The notes below the pieces were generated by a model. It did not search any database and was not told where the DNA came from. It saw nothing but the letters and a program-made list of their open reading frames with translations. Made by a program: the position numbers and the translations under genes. Below, in pieces: positions 31,857-39,678 of a DNA stretch of 40,581 nucleotides. Position 1 is the first letter of the stretch. Each line of letters opens with the position of its first letter. The DNA is from an uncultured Bacteroidales bacterium (GTDB taxonomy: Bacteria; Bacteroidota; Bacteroidia; Bacteroidales; Bacteroidaceae): contig CALDKD010000116.1 in assembly GCA_937898885.1 (NCBI GenBank), positions 1-40,581 on the forward strand, read 5' to 3'.

Positions 31857-32450
31857 ATGGGTAAAAGTAGTAGAAAAGTTCCTGGATTGAATCAGTCGTC
31901 AACTGCGGATATATCCTTTATCCTGCTGATTTTCTTCCTGGTGACTACCTCTATGGATACGGATACGGGTCTTACCCGCCGTCTTCCGGAGTGGGATCCC
32001 AACGCACAGGAGGAGGAAATCAAGATTAAGGAGCGTAACGTTATGACTGTTCTTGTGAACAGAAATAACGATATCCTCTGCCGCGGAGAGGTGATTGATA
32101 TCAGTGAGCTCAAGGATATCGCCAAAGAGTTCATTGCCAATCCTGAGGATAAGGCAAATCTCCCCGCTAAGGAGGAGTACGAGATTAAGGGATTCGGAAC
32201 AGTCGTCACTACAGTAAAGCACGTAATTTCCCTGCAGACAGACCGTGACACTAATTACGATATCTACTTTCAGGTTCAGAACGAGTTGAGCAAGGCTTAC
32301 AACGAGCTCCGCGACGAATGGTGCATGCAGACTTTTGGCAAGAGCTGGTATGATATTCCAGACGATGATGACCGCAGGGTCTATGCCAAGGGTATGTACC
32401 CGTCTAAGATCTCAGAGGCTGAGCCAAAACAGTACGGTGTAAACGAATAA
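31857..32450 (+). CDS. exbD: ExbD/TolR-family biopolymer transport protein (first copy)
   Basis: A 197-residue protein with a short cytoplasmic N-terminus, one TM (ADISFILLIFFLVTTSM, residues ~18-34) and a periplasmic domain. The Asp of STADISFILL is the conserved proton-carrying residue of ExbD/TolR. The periplasmic domain contains MTVLVNRNNDILCRGEVIDI, the usual ExbD strand pattern, and a longer C-terminal tail than E. coli ExbD. It is followed after 5 bp by a second ExbD, so the stator may contain two different ExbD chains. Confidence 0.92.
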   Translation: MGKSSRKVPGLNQSSTADISFILLIFFLVTTSMDTDTGLTRRLPEWDPNAQEEEIKIKERNVMTVLVNRNNDILCRGEVIDISELKDIAKEFIANPEDKANLPAKEEYEIKGFGTVVTTVKHVISLQTDRDTNYDIYFQVQNELSKAYNELRDEWCMQTFGKSWYDIPDDDDRRVYAKGMYPSKISEAEPKQYGVNE

Positions 32451-32455
32451 GCGCT

Positions 32456-32920
32456 ATGAGTAAGTTTAGAAGCAACGGCAAGAGAGAGATGCCGGAATTG
32501 AATACATCCTCACTCCCTGACCTTATTTTCTCTGTATTGTTCTTCTTTATGATGGTTACCTCCATGCGTGAGGTTGAGTTGAAGGTTCAGTTCACTACAC
32601 CGCAGGGAACCGAGATTGAGAAGCTCGAGAAGAAATCTCTGGTCTCTTACATCTACATTGGAAAGCCAATGCCAAATCAGCGCGCCAAGTTTGGTTCGGG
32701 TACACGTATCCAGCTTAATGACAAGTTCGCTGAGGTTGATGCTATTCACGATTATGTAGTTCAGGAGCGCGAGAGTATGGCCGAGAGAGATAAACCTTTC
32801 ATGAAGGTCTCAATGAAGATTGATCAGAATACTCAGATGGGTATTGTTACAGATGTCAAGCAGGCTCTGCGTAAGGCTTACGCTTTGAACATCGTTTATT
32901 CAGCTACCAAGAAAAAGTAG
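32456..32920 (+). CDS. exbD: ExbD/TolR-family biopolymer transport protein (second copy)
   Basis: A 154-residue ExbD paralogue. The TM is LPDLIFSVLFFFMMVTSM (near 20-37) with the conserved Asp in SSLPDLIF. The periplasmic part holds LEKKSLVSYIYIGKP, then MKVSMKIDQNTQMGIVTDVKQALRKA, the typical C-terminal ExbD helix. It ends the cluster ahead of a strong terminator. No TonB gene is in the window. Confidence 0.92.
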   Translation: MSKFRSNGKREMPELNTSSLPDLIFSVLFFFMMVTSMREVELKVQFTTPQGTEIEKLEKKSLVSYIYIGKPMPNQRAKFGSGTRIQLNDKFAEVDAIHDYVVQERESMAERDKPFMKVSMKIDQNTQMGIVTDVKQALRKAYALNIVYSATKKK

Positions 32921-32946
32921 TAATAAACAATCAATCCATTATAAAT

Positions 32947-32979
32947 GAACAGGAGTCCGTCGGGCTCCTGTTCTTTTTT
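32947..32979 (+). terminator. Terminator of the exb cluster
   Basis: GAACAGGAG (32947-32955) pairs with CTCCTGTTC (32965-32973), with further pairing inside, followed by six T residues. It lies 26 bp after the second exbD stop. Confidence 0.88.
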
Positions 32980-33020
32980 AGTTGCTATGTGGAAATGTGT
33001 GTCTTAATGTGTGTGTTCGC

Positions 33021-33512
33021 TCAACGCCTGCGGCGGAGTGTTATGAACGAGTAACTGTATGGTGTCTTCTCAGTAGTGGGGAACGTCTCTTTTGCAATCT
33101 CTTCCCATTCGTCCATATTCAGCGTGGGGAAGTATGTATCGGCATTTACCGGAGTGTCGTGTACCACAGTCAGTTCCAACTCGTCGGCCAACGGGAGTGC
33201 CTGACGGTAAATCTCCGCGCCACCTATTACATATATAAGCTCATCGTTCTCGCAATGTTCCAATGCCTCATCAATTGAGCTGAATCTCTCAGCTCCGGGA
33301 AATTCCTTAGTACTGTTTCTGGTCAGCACTATGTTGCGCCTGTCAGGCAGCGCGCCCTTGGGCAGTGACTCGAAAGTCTTGCGCCCCATCAGAATGGTGT
33401 GCCCTGTGGTCAATGCCTTGAATCGCCTCATGTCTGCGGATATGTGGTATATCAGGTCGCCCTGATATCCTATGGCATTGTTCTCCGCGATGGCTACTAT
33501 TATAGAAAGCAT
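33021..33512 (-). CDS. folA: Dihydrofolate reductase
   Basis: A 163-residue cytoplasmic enzyme regenerating tetrahydrofolate with NADPH. Motifs: SIIVAIAENNAIGYQGDLIY at the N-terminus, ISADMRRFKALTTGHTILMGRKTFESLP (the Asp binding the pteridine is in ISADM), NIVLTRN, and VIGGAEIYRQALPLADELELT near residue 94. It begins 2 bp after thyA, its usual partner, since ThyA oxidises the folate that FolA reduces. Confidence 0.96.
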   Translation of the reverse strand: MLSIIVAIAENNAIGYQGDLIYHISADMRRFKALTTGHTILMGRKTFESLPKGALPDRRNIVLTRNSTKEFPGAERFSSIDEALEHCENDELIYVIGGAEIYRQALPLADELELTVVHDTPVNADTYFPTLNMDEWEEIAKETFPTTEKTPYSYSFITLRRRR

Positions 33513-33514
33513 AG

Positions 33515-34309
33515 TTATACGGATACGTCAGCTTTAATGTGTGGGTGCGGGTCATATCCCGTTAGTTCAAAGTCCTCGTACTTAAAGTCAAAGATGCTCT
33601 TTACATCTGGATTGATAATCATCTTGGGCAGTGGCCTGGGTTCTCTTGTAAGCTGTAGTCTGGCCTGCTCAATATGATTCAGGTAAAGATGTGTGTCGCC
33701 TGTTGTATGGACAAAATCACCGGCCTTCAGTCCTGTCACCTGAGCCATCATCTGCAGCAGCAGCGCGTACGATGCGATGTTGAAGGGTACGCCCAGAAAA
33801 CTGTCGGCCGAGCGCTGGTAGAGCTGCAGGCTGAGACGTCCGTCTGCCACGTAGAACTGGAAGAACGCATGGCAGGGTGGCAGGTTCATATTCTTCAGAT
33901 CTGCCACATTCCAGGCGCTTACTATGATCCGTCTGGAGTCCGGGTTGTTCTTGATTGTGTCAACCGCCTCTGATATCTGGTCTATGAAGCCTCCCTCGTA
34001 GTCTGGCCAGGAACGCCACTGATAGCCGTATATATGGCCTAAATCACCATCCGGGTCTGCCCATTCGTTCCAGATGCGCACTCCACGCTCCTGCAGCCAT
34101 TTGGCGTTTGTGTCGCCGTTGAGAAACCACAGCAGCTCATAGATGATTGATTTGAGATGCAGTTTCTTGGTTGTAAGCAGTGGAAAGCCATCCTCCAGAT
34201 TGAATCTCATCTGGTGACCGAAGATACTGATTGTGCCCGTGCCTGTGCGGTCTTCTTTTTTTACTCCCTCGCGGAGTATCTTGTCAAGCAAATCCAGATA
34301 CTGTCTCAT
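33515..34309 (-). CDS. thyA: Thymidylate synthase
   Basis: A 264-residue enzyme converting dUMP to dTMP with methylene-tetrahydrofolate. Residues seen: DRTGTGTISIFGHQMRF (near 21), WLNGDTNAKWLQE (near 62), the catalytic Cys in NLPPCHAFFQFYV (near 146), LYQRSADSFLGVPFNIASYA, HLYLNHIEQ and the C-terminal PHIKADVSV. Length equals that of E. coli ThyA. First gene of a thyA-folA pair. Confidence 0.98.
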   Translation of the reverse strand: MRQYLDLLDKILREGVKKEDRTGTGTISIFGHQMRFNLEDGFPLLTTKKLHLKSIIYELLWFLNGDTNAKWLQERGVRIWNEWADPDGDLGHIYGYQWRSWPDYEGGFIDQISEAVDTIKNNPDSRRIIVSAWNVADLKNMNLPPCHAFFQFYVADGRLSLQLYQRSADSFLGVPFNIASYALLLQMMAQVTGLKAGDFVHTTGDTHLYLNHIEQARLQLTREPRPLPKMIINPDVKSIFDFKYEDFELTGYDPHPHIKADVSV

Positions 34310-34390
34310 AATTGTCTCGCTTCTTTGAGGGCGAATTTACTCAAATTTTTTATCTTCGCCGAAGATTTGAAAACAGATTCTTGGTGCATT

Positions 34391-35749
34391 ATGGAACTGC
34401 CGGTGGAATTTATTGAGGAGATGAGGCATATATTGCCAGATGCTGAGGCGGACAGATTGATGGAGGCTATAAGCTCACAGCCTTCAGTCAGTGTGCGTGT
34501 AAATGGCTCAAAACTGACCGATGCCGCTTCCTGCGGACTTTTGACTGATGGCGCAGTGCCTTGGTGCGGCAGCGGATACTATCTTGAGGGCAGGCCCTCT
34601 TTTACGATGAATCCACTTTTACATTGTGGCGCGTTTTATGTGCAGGAGGCCTCGTCTATGTTCGTGGAGCAGGCTGTCAGAAAATGTGTGGATGGTCCTG
34701 TAAAGGCCTTGGATCTGTGCGCGGCGCCTGGTGGAAAGTCAACGCATCTCTGCTCGCTCTTGCCTGAGGGCAGTGTTCTTGTGGCGAATGAGATTAACCG
34801 TGGCCGTGCGAATATTCTGGCTGAGAATCTGACAAAGTGGGGAAATCCGAATGTCGTTGTAACCAATGACACCCCAGAGCGTATCGGCGCCTCATCACTT
34901 CTGTTTGATCTGATATTGGTGGATGCTCCCTGCTCCGGTGAGGGTATGTTCCGCAAGGATGAGACTGCAATAACAGAGTGGAGTGCCGCAAATGTCAGAA
35001 TGTGCGCTCAGAGGCAACGTGAGATACTCCGTGCCGTGTGGCCGGCCTTGCGTCCGGGCGGCTCAATCATATACAGCACCTGTACGTACAATTCTCTTGA
35101 GGACGAGGAGAACGTGTCCTGGATGATTGAAGAGCTCGGTGCAGAGTCTGTACCTGTTGATGTTCCAGAGGAGTGGGGCGTTACTGGCGACCTTACCTGT
35201 AAAGGACTTGCGGTCTATCACTTTCTGCCGCACAAGACGCGCGGTGAGGGCTTCTTCCTGGCGTTGCTGAGGAAACCCGGTGTATATGTGCCGATGCCTG
35301 TCCGGAAAGCATCAAAACCGCAGAAAAGTGCTGATGGCCCGTTCCGCGACTGGTTATGTGGCGCTGATGATTTCTTCTTTATAGAAAGAAACGGCTCAAT
35401 TATGGCAATGCCATCCGGCTTGTCTGATTTTATGACGCAGGCCTCTTCCGAGCTTCATACTCTCTCTTGCGGGGTTGAAATCTCTGTGATGAGGGGACGT
35501 GACTGGACTCCCGCGCATCCGCTTGCCTTATGCACTTGCATGAGCAAGTCTGCATTCCCTTCAGCCGAGGTATCATTGCAACAGGCTTTGGCATACCTGC
35601 ATTCCGAGGCCGTCTCTATTCCGGACGCTCCTAAAGGCTTTGTGCTGCTTACATACAGTGGAGTTCCGATAGGCTTTGTCAAGAACATCGGAAACCGGGC
35701 GAACAATCTCTATCCACAGCAGTGGAGAATAAGAAAGGATGTCTGCTGA
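34391..35749 (+). CDS. rsmF: RsmF-like rRNA (cytosine-C5)-methyltransferase, NOP2/Sun family
   Basis: A 452-residue SAM-dependent RNA m5C methyltransferase, probably acting on 16S rRNA. The ATG at 34391 is chosen because it begins the usual N-terminus (ELPVEFIEEMRHIL) and upstream codons run through the thyA promoter region. Motifs: YVQEASSMF (near 83), SAM-binding LDLCAAPGGKSTHLC (near 109), LILVDAPCSGEGMFRKDE (near 176, motif IV Cys) and IIYSTCTYNSLEDEENV (near 226, catalytic Cys). The C-terminal third has the PUA-like segment of RsmF (ALAYLHSEAV, YSGVPIGFVKNIGNRANNLYP). It converges on the OmpA-type gene with only 13 bp between stops and no evident terminator. Confidence 0.9.
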   Translation: MELPVEFIEEMRHILPDAEADRLMEAISSQPSVSVRVNGSKLTDAASCGLLTDGAVPWCGSGYYLEGRPSFTMNPLLHCGAFYVQEASSMFVEQAVRKCVDGPVKALDLCAAPGGKSTHLCSLLPEGSVLVANEINRGRANILAENLTKWGNPNVVVTNDTPERIGASSLLFDLILVDAPCSGEGMFRKDETAITEWSAANVRMCAQRQREILRAVWPALRPGGSIIYSTCTYNSLEDEENVSWMIEELGAESVPVDVPEEWGVTGDLTCKGLAVYHFLPHKTRGEGFFLALLRKPGVYVPMPVRKASKPQKSADGPFRDWLCGADDFFFIERNGSIMAMPSGLSDFMTQASSELHTLSCGVEISVMRGRDWTPAHPLALCTCMSKSAFPSAEVSLQQALAYLHSEAVSIPDAPKGFVLLTYSGVPIGFVKNIGNRANNLYPQQWRIRKDVC

Positions 35750-35762
35750 AAGAATTCCGGAC

Positions 35763-37742
35763 TTATTGATATAACCCGTAAGTTGTTCTGAGCACGCGGA
35801 ACTCTGTGCGGCGGTTAAGCTGATTGCATATCTCCTGCTGCTCTTCCGGAAGTGTCAGGATGAACTGCTCTGTAAGAGACAAGCCCTCACTCAGGAACTC
35901 ATACTTCTCGGCCTGCTTCTTTGAGATTGTCTTGGGGGTGCTCTCACCGTATCCTTTGGCGGTAAGTCTCGCCTTCTCTATGCCGTGCTCAATCAGATAT
36001 TCCACGACGCTCTCAGCGCGCCTTTGCGACAATCTCTCGTTATACTGGTCGTTGCCCTTGTAGTCGCAGTGGGCGCCAAGCTCAATGGTCACGTTAGGGT
36101 TGTCGTTCAAGAGCACCACAAGCTCGTCGAGCGATGCGGCAGACTCAGGCCTGAGTGTGGCTTTGTCAAAATCAAAGAAGATGTTGTCAATAAGCACGGG
36201 CTTGGTGATGGATGACAGGGGGAATTGAAGTACGTAATCCCTGTCTTGCTCAGTGCTGTCGGCTGTTATCTCCTGCTTATAGTTGAGGTATCCCTTGGAT
36301 GTGCCAAGAAGCACATAACTTGCGCCTGGGGTAATACGTACTGTAAACGAACCGTCATTTTTCACGTTTACTTTCTGGTTGGTGCCCTCGTTACCCACCA
36401 GATAGACAATTGCGTCAGGAAGCTCGTAACCATCCTTCTCGTACACCCATCCGGTGAGGTTGTGTACTGTCTCCGGCAAGTTGAATGAGTAGATGTTGTC
36501 GCGCCCGCGTCCATCATTCCTGTTGGATGAGAAGAATCCGCGTGTATAATCTCCCTCGAACGTCATTCCAAAGTCATCGGCATACGAGTTCACGGGCGAC
36601 TGCATATTGCTGATGTGCCAGGTGCTGTCTGTAAGCTGCTCTGCCTTGAAGATGTCAAGTCCTCCCATTCCGGGCCATCCGTCGGAGGAGAAATACAGCT
36701 CTCCGTTGCGGCGGAATGTGGGGAACATCTCATTGCCCGGAGTGTTGATTGTAGGGCCGAGATTCTCTGCGCCGAGAAACCTGCCGCCAGAGGCTATCCG
36801 CCAAATGTCCAGCCCGCCATATCCTCCCGGCATATCCGATACGAAATATATCCATTCTCCGTCTGGCGATGCTGCCGGGTGCGCGTATGAGAAAAGCGAG
36901 TCCGGTGTGTCATTATAGTCTCCAGCCTCACCCCAGGCCGCGTTTGAACGCTCCGATTTCATAATCTGGGCAGGCCTGGGATATTGCGTGTCCATTGTGC
37001 ATCGGGTGATGAGCATTGTCTGGAAGTCTGAGCTGAATGAGCAGCTGCCATCCTCATACTCGCTGTTCGGCCCGCCCTCTATGACCTCTGGCTTCTGCCA
37101 TACATCCTTCTCATTCTTGCTGGAAACGAATATGTCGCAACTCTTCATTCCGGTAATCTGGTTGACATCATCACCAGTCGCCTCATTTCTTGTTGATGTG
37201 AAATAGAGCTGGTCATAATTCTCGCTGCCGAAGGCCGGTGAGAAGTCGCTCATTCTGGAGTTGAATACGCCTGCCTTCTTTACAGTGAATCGGGTAGGGT
37301 TGGCTTTCCATTCCTGCGACAGCGTGCAGGACTCAAGGCCGTTTGTGGCAAGGACATCACCCGGACAGCGCCGCAAAAACTCAGTATAGTTCTTTGCCGC
37401 CTCCTTGTACTTGCCTGATGCCAGCTGCATATCGGCCAGATAACGTATGGCTGTGGAATCCTTGCAGTTGTATCGTACTGCGTTCTGGTATGCGGCTAAG
37501 GCTCTGGGATAGTAATTAACGTGACGGTAGCATTCGCCAAGCATGAAGGCTCTCTCGGCACGCTGAGGCTTTTCCTTGGGCGATGTGGCGGCATACGCCT
37601 TTTTATACAGAGCGGCTGCCGCGGTATATTCGCCAAGCGCATAGCTCTGCTCAGCCTTCCGCAGATTGTATTCGGCGCCGCATCCGCAAAGCAATAGCGA
37701 CAACACGGCAATAGCTGTTATATGTAGAGGTTTGCCTGTCAT
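35763..37742 (-). CDS. PorE-like lipoprotein: TPR, WD40-like propeller, OmpA domain
   Basis: A 659-residue outer-membrane lipoprotein. Lipobox SLLLCGCG at residues ~15-22. Residues ~25-140 are TPRs (YTAAAALYKKAYAAT; YYPRALAAYQNAVRYN). Residues ~165-420 form a PD40/WD40-like propeller (SPAFGSENYDQLYFTSTRN; SPDGEWIYFVSDMPGGYGGLDIWR). Residues ~425-510 are a carboxypeptidase-regulatory-like domain (GWVYEKDGYELPDAIVYLVG). The C-terminal OmpA domain (~530-659) has the peptidoglycan-binding pattern FDFDKATLRPESAASLDEL and ERLSQRRAESVVEYLI. This order matches PorE of the type IX secretion system, but no other T9SS gene is in the window, so a general envelope-anchoring role is equally likely. It follows topB by 27 bp. 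Confidence 0.88.
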   Translation of the reverse strand: MTGKPLHITAIAVLSLLLCGCGAEYNLRKAEQSYALGEYTAAAALYKKAYAATSPKEKPQRAERAFMLGECYRHVNYYPRALAAYQNAVRYNCKDSTAIRYLADMQLASGKYKEAAKNYTEFLRRCPGDVLATNGLESCTLSQEWKANPTRFTVKKAGVFNSRMSDFSPAFGSENYDQLYFTSTRNEATGDDVNQITGMKSCDIFVSSKNEKDVWQKPEVIEGGPNSEYEDGSCSFSSDFQTMLITRCTMDTQYPRPAQIMKSERSNAAWGEAGDYNDTPDSLFSYAHPAASPDGEWIYFVSDMPGGYGGLDIWRIASGGRFLGAENLGPTINTPGNEMFPTFRRNGELYFSSDGWPGMGGLDIFKAEQLTDSTWHISNMQSPVNSYADDFGMTFEGDYTRGFFSSNRNDGRGRDNIYSFNLPETVHNLTGWVYEKDGYELPDAIVYLVGNEGTNQKVNVKNDGSFTVRITPGASYVLLGTSKGYLNYKQEITADSTEQDRDYVLQFPLSSITKPVLIDNIFFDFDKATLRPESAASLDELVVLLNDNPNVTIELGAHCDYKGNDQYNERLSQRRAESVVEYLIEHGIEKARLTAKGYGESTPKTISKKQAEKYEFLSEGLSLTEQFILTLPEEQQEICNQLNRRTEFRVLRTTYGLYQ

Positions 37743-37769
37743 TAATATAATAACTGAAAAGAGCGCTTA

Positions 37770-39566
37770 TTATTGCAGATGCAGGGCTGAATTGTCTGCC
37801 AGAACGTTTCTTACAAGCTCTGTCACCATCTGCTTGAGCTCTGATATGAACTGAACAGGCTGATAGCTGCCCCGCTCAATCTCCCGCAGGTGCTTTTCCC
37901 AGATACCGGTCAGCTCTGCGCTCTTAAGCAACTCCTCGTGTATCAGGTCAACCAGATTCATTGCCATTCTGGTGGGGTATAGGCTTTTCCTCTCTTTCTT
38001 GATGTAGTTCCTCTTGTAGAGTGTCTCTATTATGGCTGCCCTGGTTGACGGCCTTCCAATACCGTTCTCCTTCAGGGCATCGCGCAGCTCGTCGTTATCT
38101 ACGAATTTCCCGGCGGTCTCCATAGCGCGCAGAAGCGTGGCCTCAGTGTATGGCTTTGGCGGCTGAGTCCATTTCTCAGCCAGCTCGGGCGTATGCGGTC
38201 CGCTCTCACCGTTTACAAATGAAGGCAATGTCCTCTCCTCGTCCTCTTCCTTCTCATCGGCTTTGTCGGTTTTGTCATTCTCGTAGAGTGTTCTCCAGCC
38301 TGGCTCAAGAATCTCCTTTCCGCTTACCTTGAACTCAGTGTCCGATGCCTTGCCTGTTACGGTCGTTGTAGAGAAACGGCACTCGGGCCAGAAGACAGAT
38401 ATAAAACGCCTTGCCACCATATCGAACACCTTCTTCTCGTTCTCGGTAAGATTGGCGGTTATTACGCCTGTAGGTATTATGGCATGGTGGTCGGTAACCT
38501 TTGAGTTGTCGAAAACGCGCTTGGTCTTGGACAGGCTCTTGCCCTTGAGCGGTGTCACATACTGGCTGTAGGGCGTCAGTCCGTTCAATATGCCAGGGCA
38601 TTTGGGATATATGTCATCGCTCAGGAAAGTGGTATCAACACGAGGGTATGTCGTTACCTTTTTCTCGTACAGCGACTGTATCGTCTTGAGCGTATCGTCT
38701 GCCGAGAGGTTGTACTTCTTGTTGCACTCCACCTGCAGCGATGTCAGGTCAAAAAGCCTTGGCGGGTACTCCTTGCCCTCTTTCTTGGCTACCCCTGTAA
38801 TCGTAAAGGGCTTCTCCCTGATTTCATTCAGAATTCTCAGCCCTTCCTCCTGACTGGTGAACTTTCCCTTTGCGGCACTGAAGCGTACATTGCGGTAGAG
38901 CGTCCTCAGTTCCCAATACTGCTCGGGCTTGAAGCCTTCAATCTCTCTCTGCCGGTTTACCACTAGGGCAAGAGTAGGGGTCTGCACGCGGCCTATTGAG
39001 AGTATCTGACGGCTGTTGGCGGTCTGGTATTTCATTGTATATAGGCGTGTGGCGTTCATTCCAAGCAGCCAGTCACCTATGGCACGGCACAGGCCTGCCT
39101 CATAAAGATTCTGGAACTTGGACTGCTCCTGCAGGTTCTTGAACCCCTCGCGTATGGACTCTTCTGTAAGTGATGATATCCAGAGCCTATAGACGGGGCA
39201 CTTTACGCCTACCTTCTGCATCACCCATCTCTGAATCAGCTCACCCTCCTGACCCGCATCGCCACAGTTGATGATGCTGTCAGCCTTGAGCATAAGTGAC
39301 TCAATTATCTTGAATTGTTTCTCGATGCCTTTGTCGTCAATCAGCTTTATACCGAAACGGGGCGGTATCATTGGCAGGCTGCCCAGACTCCATGATTTCC
39401 ATAGATTTGTGTAGTCCGCCGGTTCTTTCAGCGTGCATAGGTGTCCGAACGTCCAGGTTACCTGATATCCGTTTCCCTCTATATATCCATCGTGCTTATT
39501 GTGTGCTCCAAGGACCTCAGCTATCTCTTTCGCCACGCTGGGCTTCTCCGCTATACAAACCTTCAT
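37770..39566 (-). CDS. topB: DNA topoisomerase III
   Basis: A 598-residue type IA topoisomerase that decatenates DNA through a single-strand break. The TOPRIM domain starts KVCIAEKPSVAKEIA and has NCGDAGQEGELIQRW (near 100), a variant of the usual DxDxEG motif with Gln in place of the second Asp. The catalytic tyrosine is in VTTYPRVDTTFLSDDIYP (near 315), and GRVQTPTLALVV (near 188), FVDNDELRDALKENGIGRPSTRAAI (near 490) are diagnostic. An acidic/lysine-rich insert (DKTDKADEKEEDEE) sits near 425. The C-terminus ends shortly after the core with no zinc fingers; other TopB proteins can be longer. It precedes the OmpA-type gene in one operon. Confidence 0.94.
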   Translation of the reverse strand: MKVCIAEKPSVAKEIAEVLGAHNKHDGYIEGNGYQVTWTFGHLCTLKEPADYTNLWKSWSLGSLPMIPPRFGIKLIDDKGIEKQFKIIESLMLKADSIINCGDAGQEGELIQRWVMQKVGVKCPVYRLWISSLTEESIREGFKNLQEQSKFQNLYEAGLCRAIGDWLLGMNATRLYTMKYQTANSRQILSIGRVQTPTLALVVNRQREIEGFKPEQYWELRTLYRNVRFSAAKGKFTSQEEGLRILNEIREKPFTITGVAKKEGKEYPPRLFDLTSLQVECNKKYNLSADDTLKTIQSLYEKKVTTYPRVDTTFLSDDIYPKCPGILNGLTPYSQYVTPLKGKSLSKTKRVFDNSKVTDHHAIIPTGVITANLTENEKKVFDMVARRFISVFWPECRFSTTTVTGKASDTEFKVSGKEILEPGWRTLYENDKTDKADEKEEDEERTLPSFVNGESGPHTPELAEKWTQPPKPYTEATLLRAMETAGKFVDNDELRDALKENGIGRPSTRAAIIETLYKRNYIKKERKSLYPTRMAMNLVDLIHEELLKSAELTGIWEKHLREIERGSYQPVQFISELKQMVTELVRNVLADNSALHLQ

Positions 39567-39592
39567 CGTAAGTGGTCTTTCAGATTGTCTTA

Positions 39593-39621
39593 CAAAATTA
39601 GGGAATTTCGCTGAATGGCAA
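39593..39621 (-). promoter_or_regulatory. Promoter of the topB operon
   Basis: On the minus strand TTG (39619-39621), 18 bp, then TAATTTTG (39593-39600), close to the Bacteroidetes consensus. It lies 26 bp upstream of the topB ATG. Confidence 0.65.
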
Positions 39622-39624
39622 TAG

Positions 39625-39657
39625 AAAAAGCCCCTTCGTTTTTGGCGGAGGGGCTTC
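39625..39657 (-). terminator. Terminator of the methylmalonyl-CoA mutase gene
   Basis: On the minus strand AAGCCCCTCCG pairs with CGAAGGGGCTT with one mismatch, followed by a U run (39625-39629). It begins about 22 bp after the mutase stop. Confidence 0.82.
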
Positions 39658-39678
39658 TTGCAATAGGATAATCAGAGA

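Noticed and set aside
33021..34309. thyA-folA as a mobile trimethoprim-resistance pair
   Set aside because: The order is a normal chromosomal arrangement, the proteins have typical length, and no mobile element flanks them.
34157..34390. Upstream extension of the RsmF-like gene to 34157
   Set aside because: It runs antisense through thyA and its promoter region. The family N-terminus begins at the ATG at 34391.
37770..39566. Truncation or frameshift of topB because zinc fingers are missing
   Set aside because: All core motifs are present in one frame and the length is plausible for the family. The gap to the next gene is 27 bp, so there is no room for a lost C-terminus.
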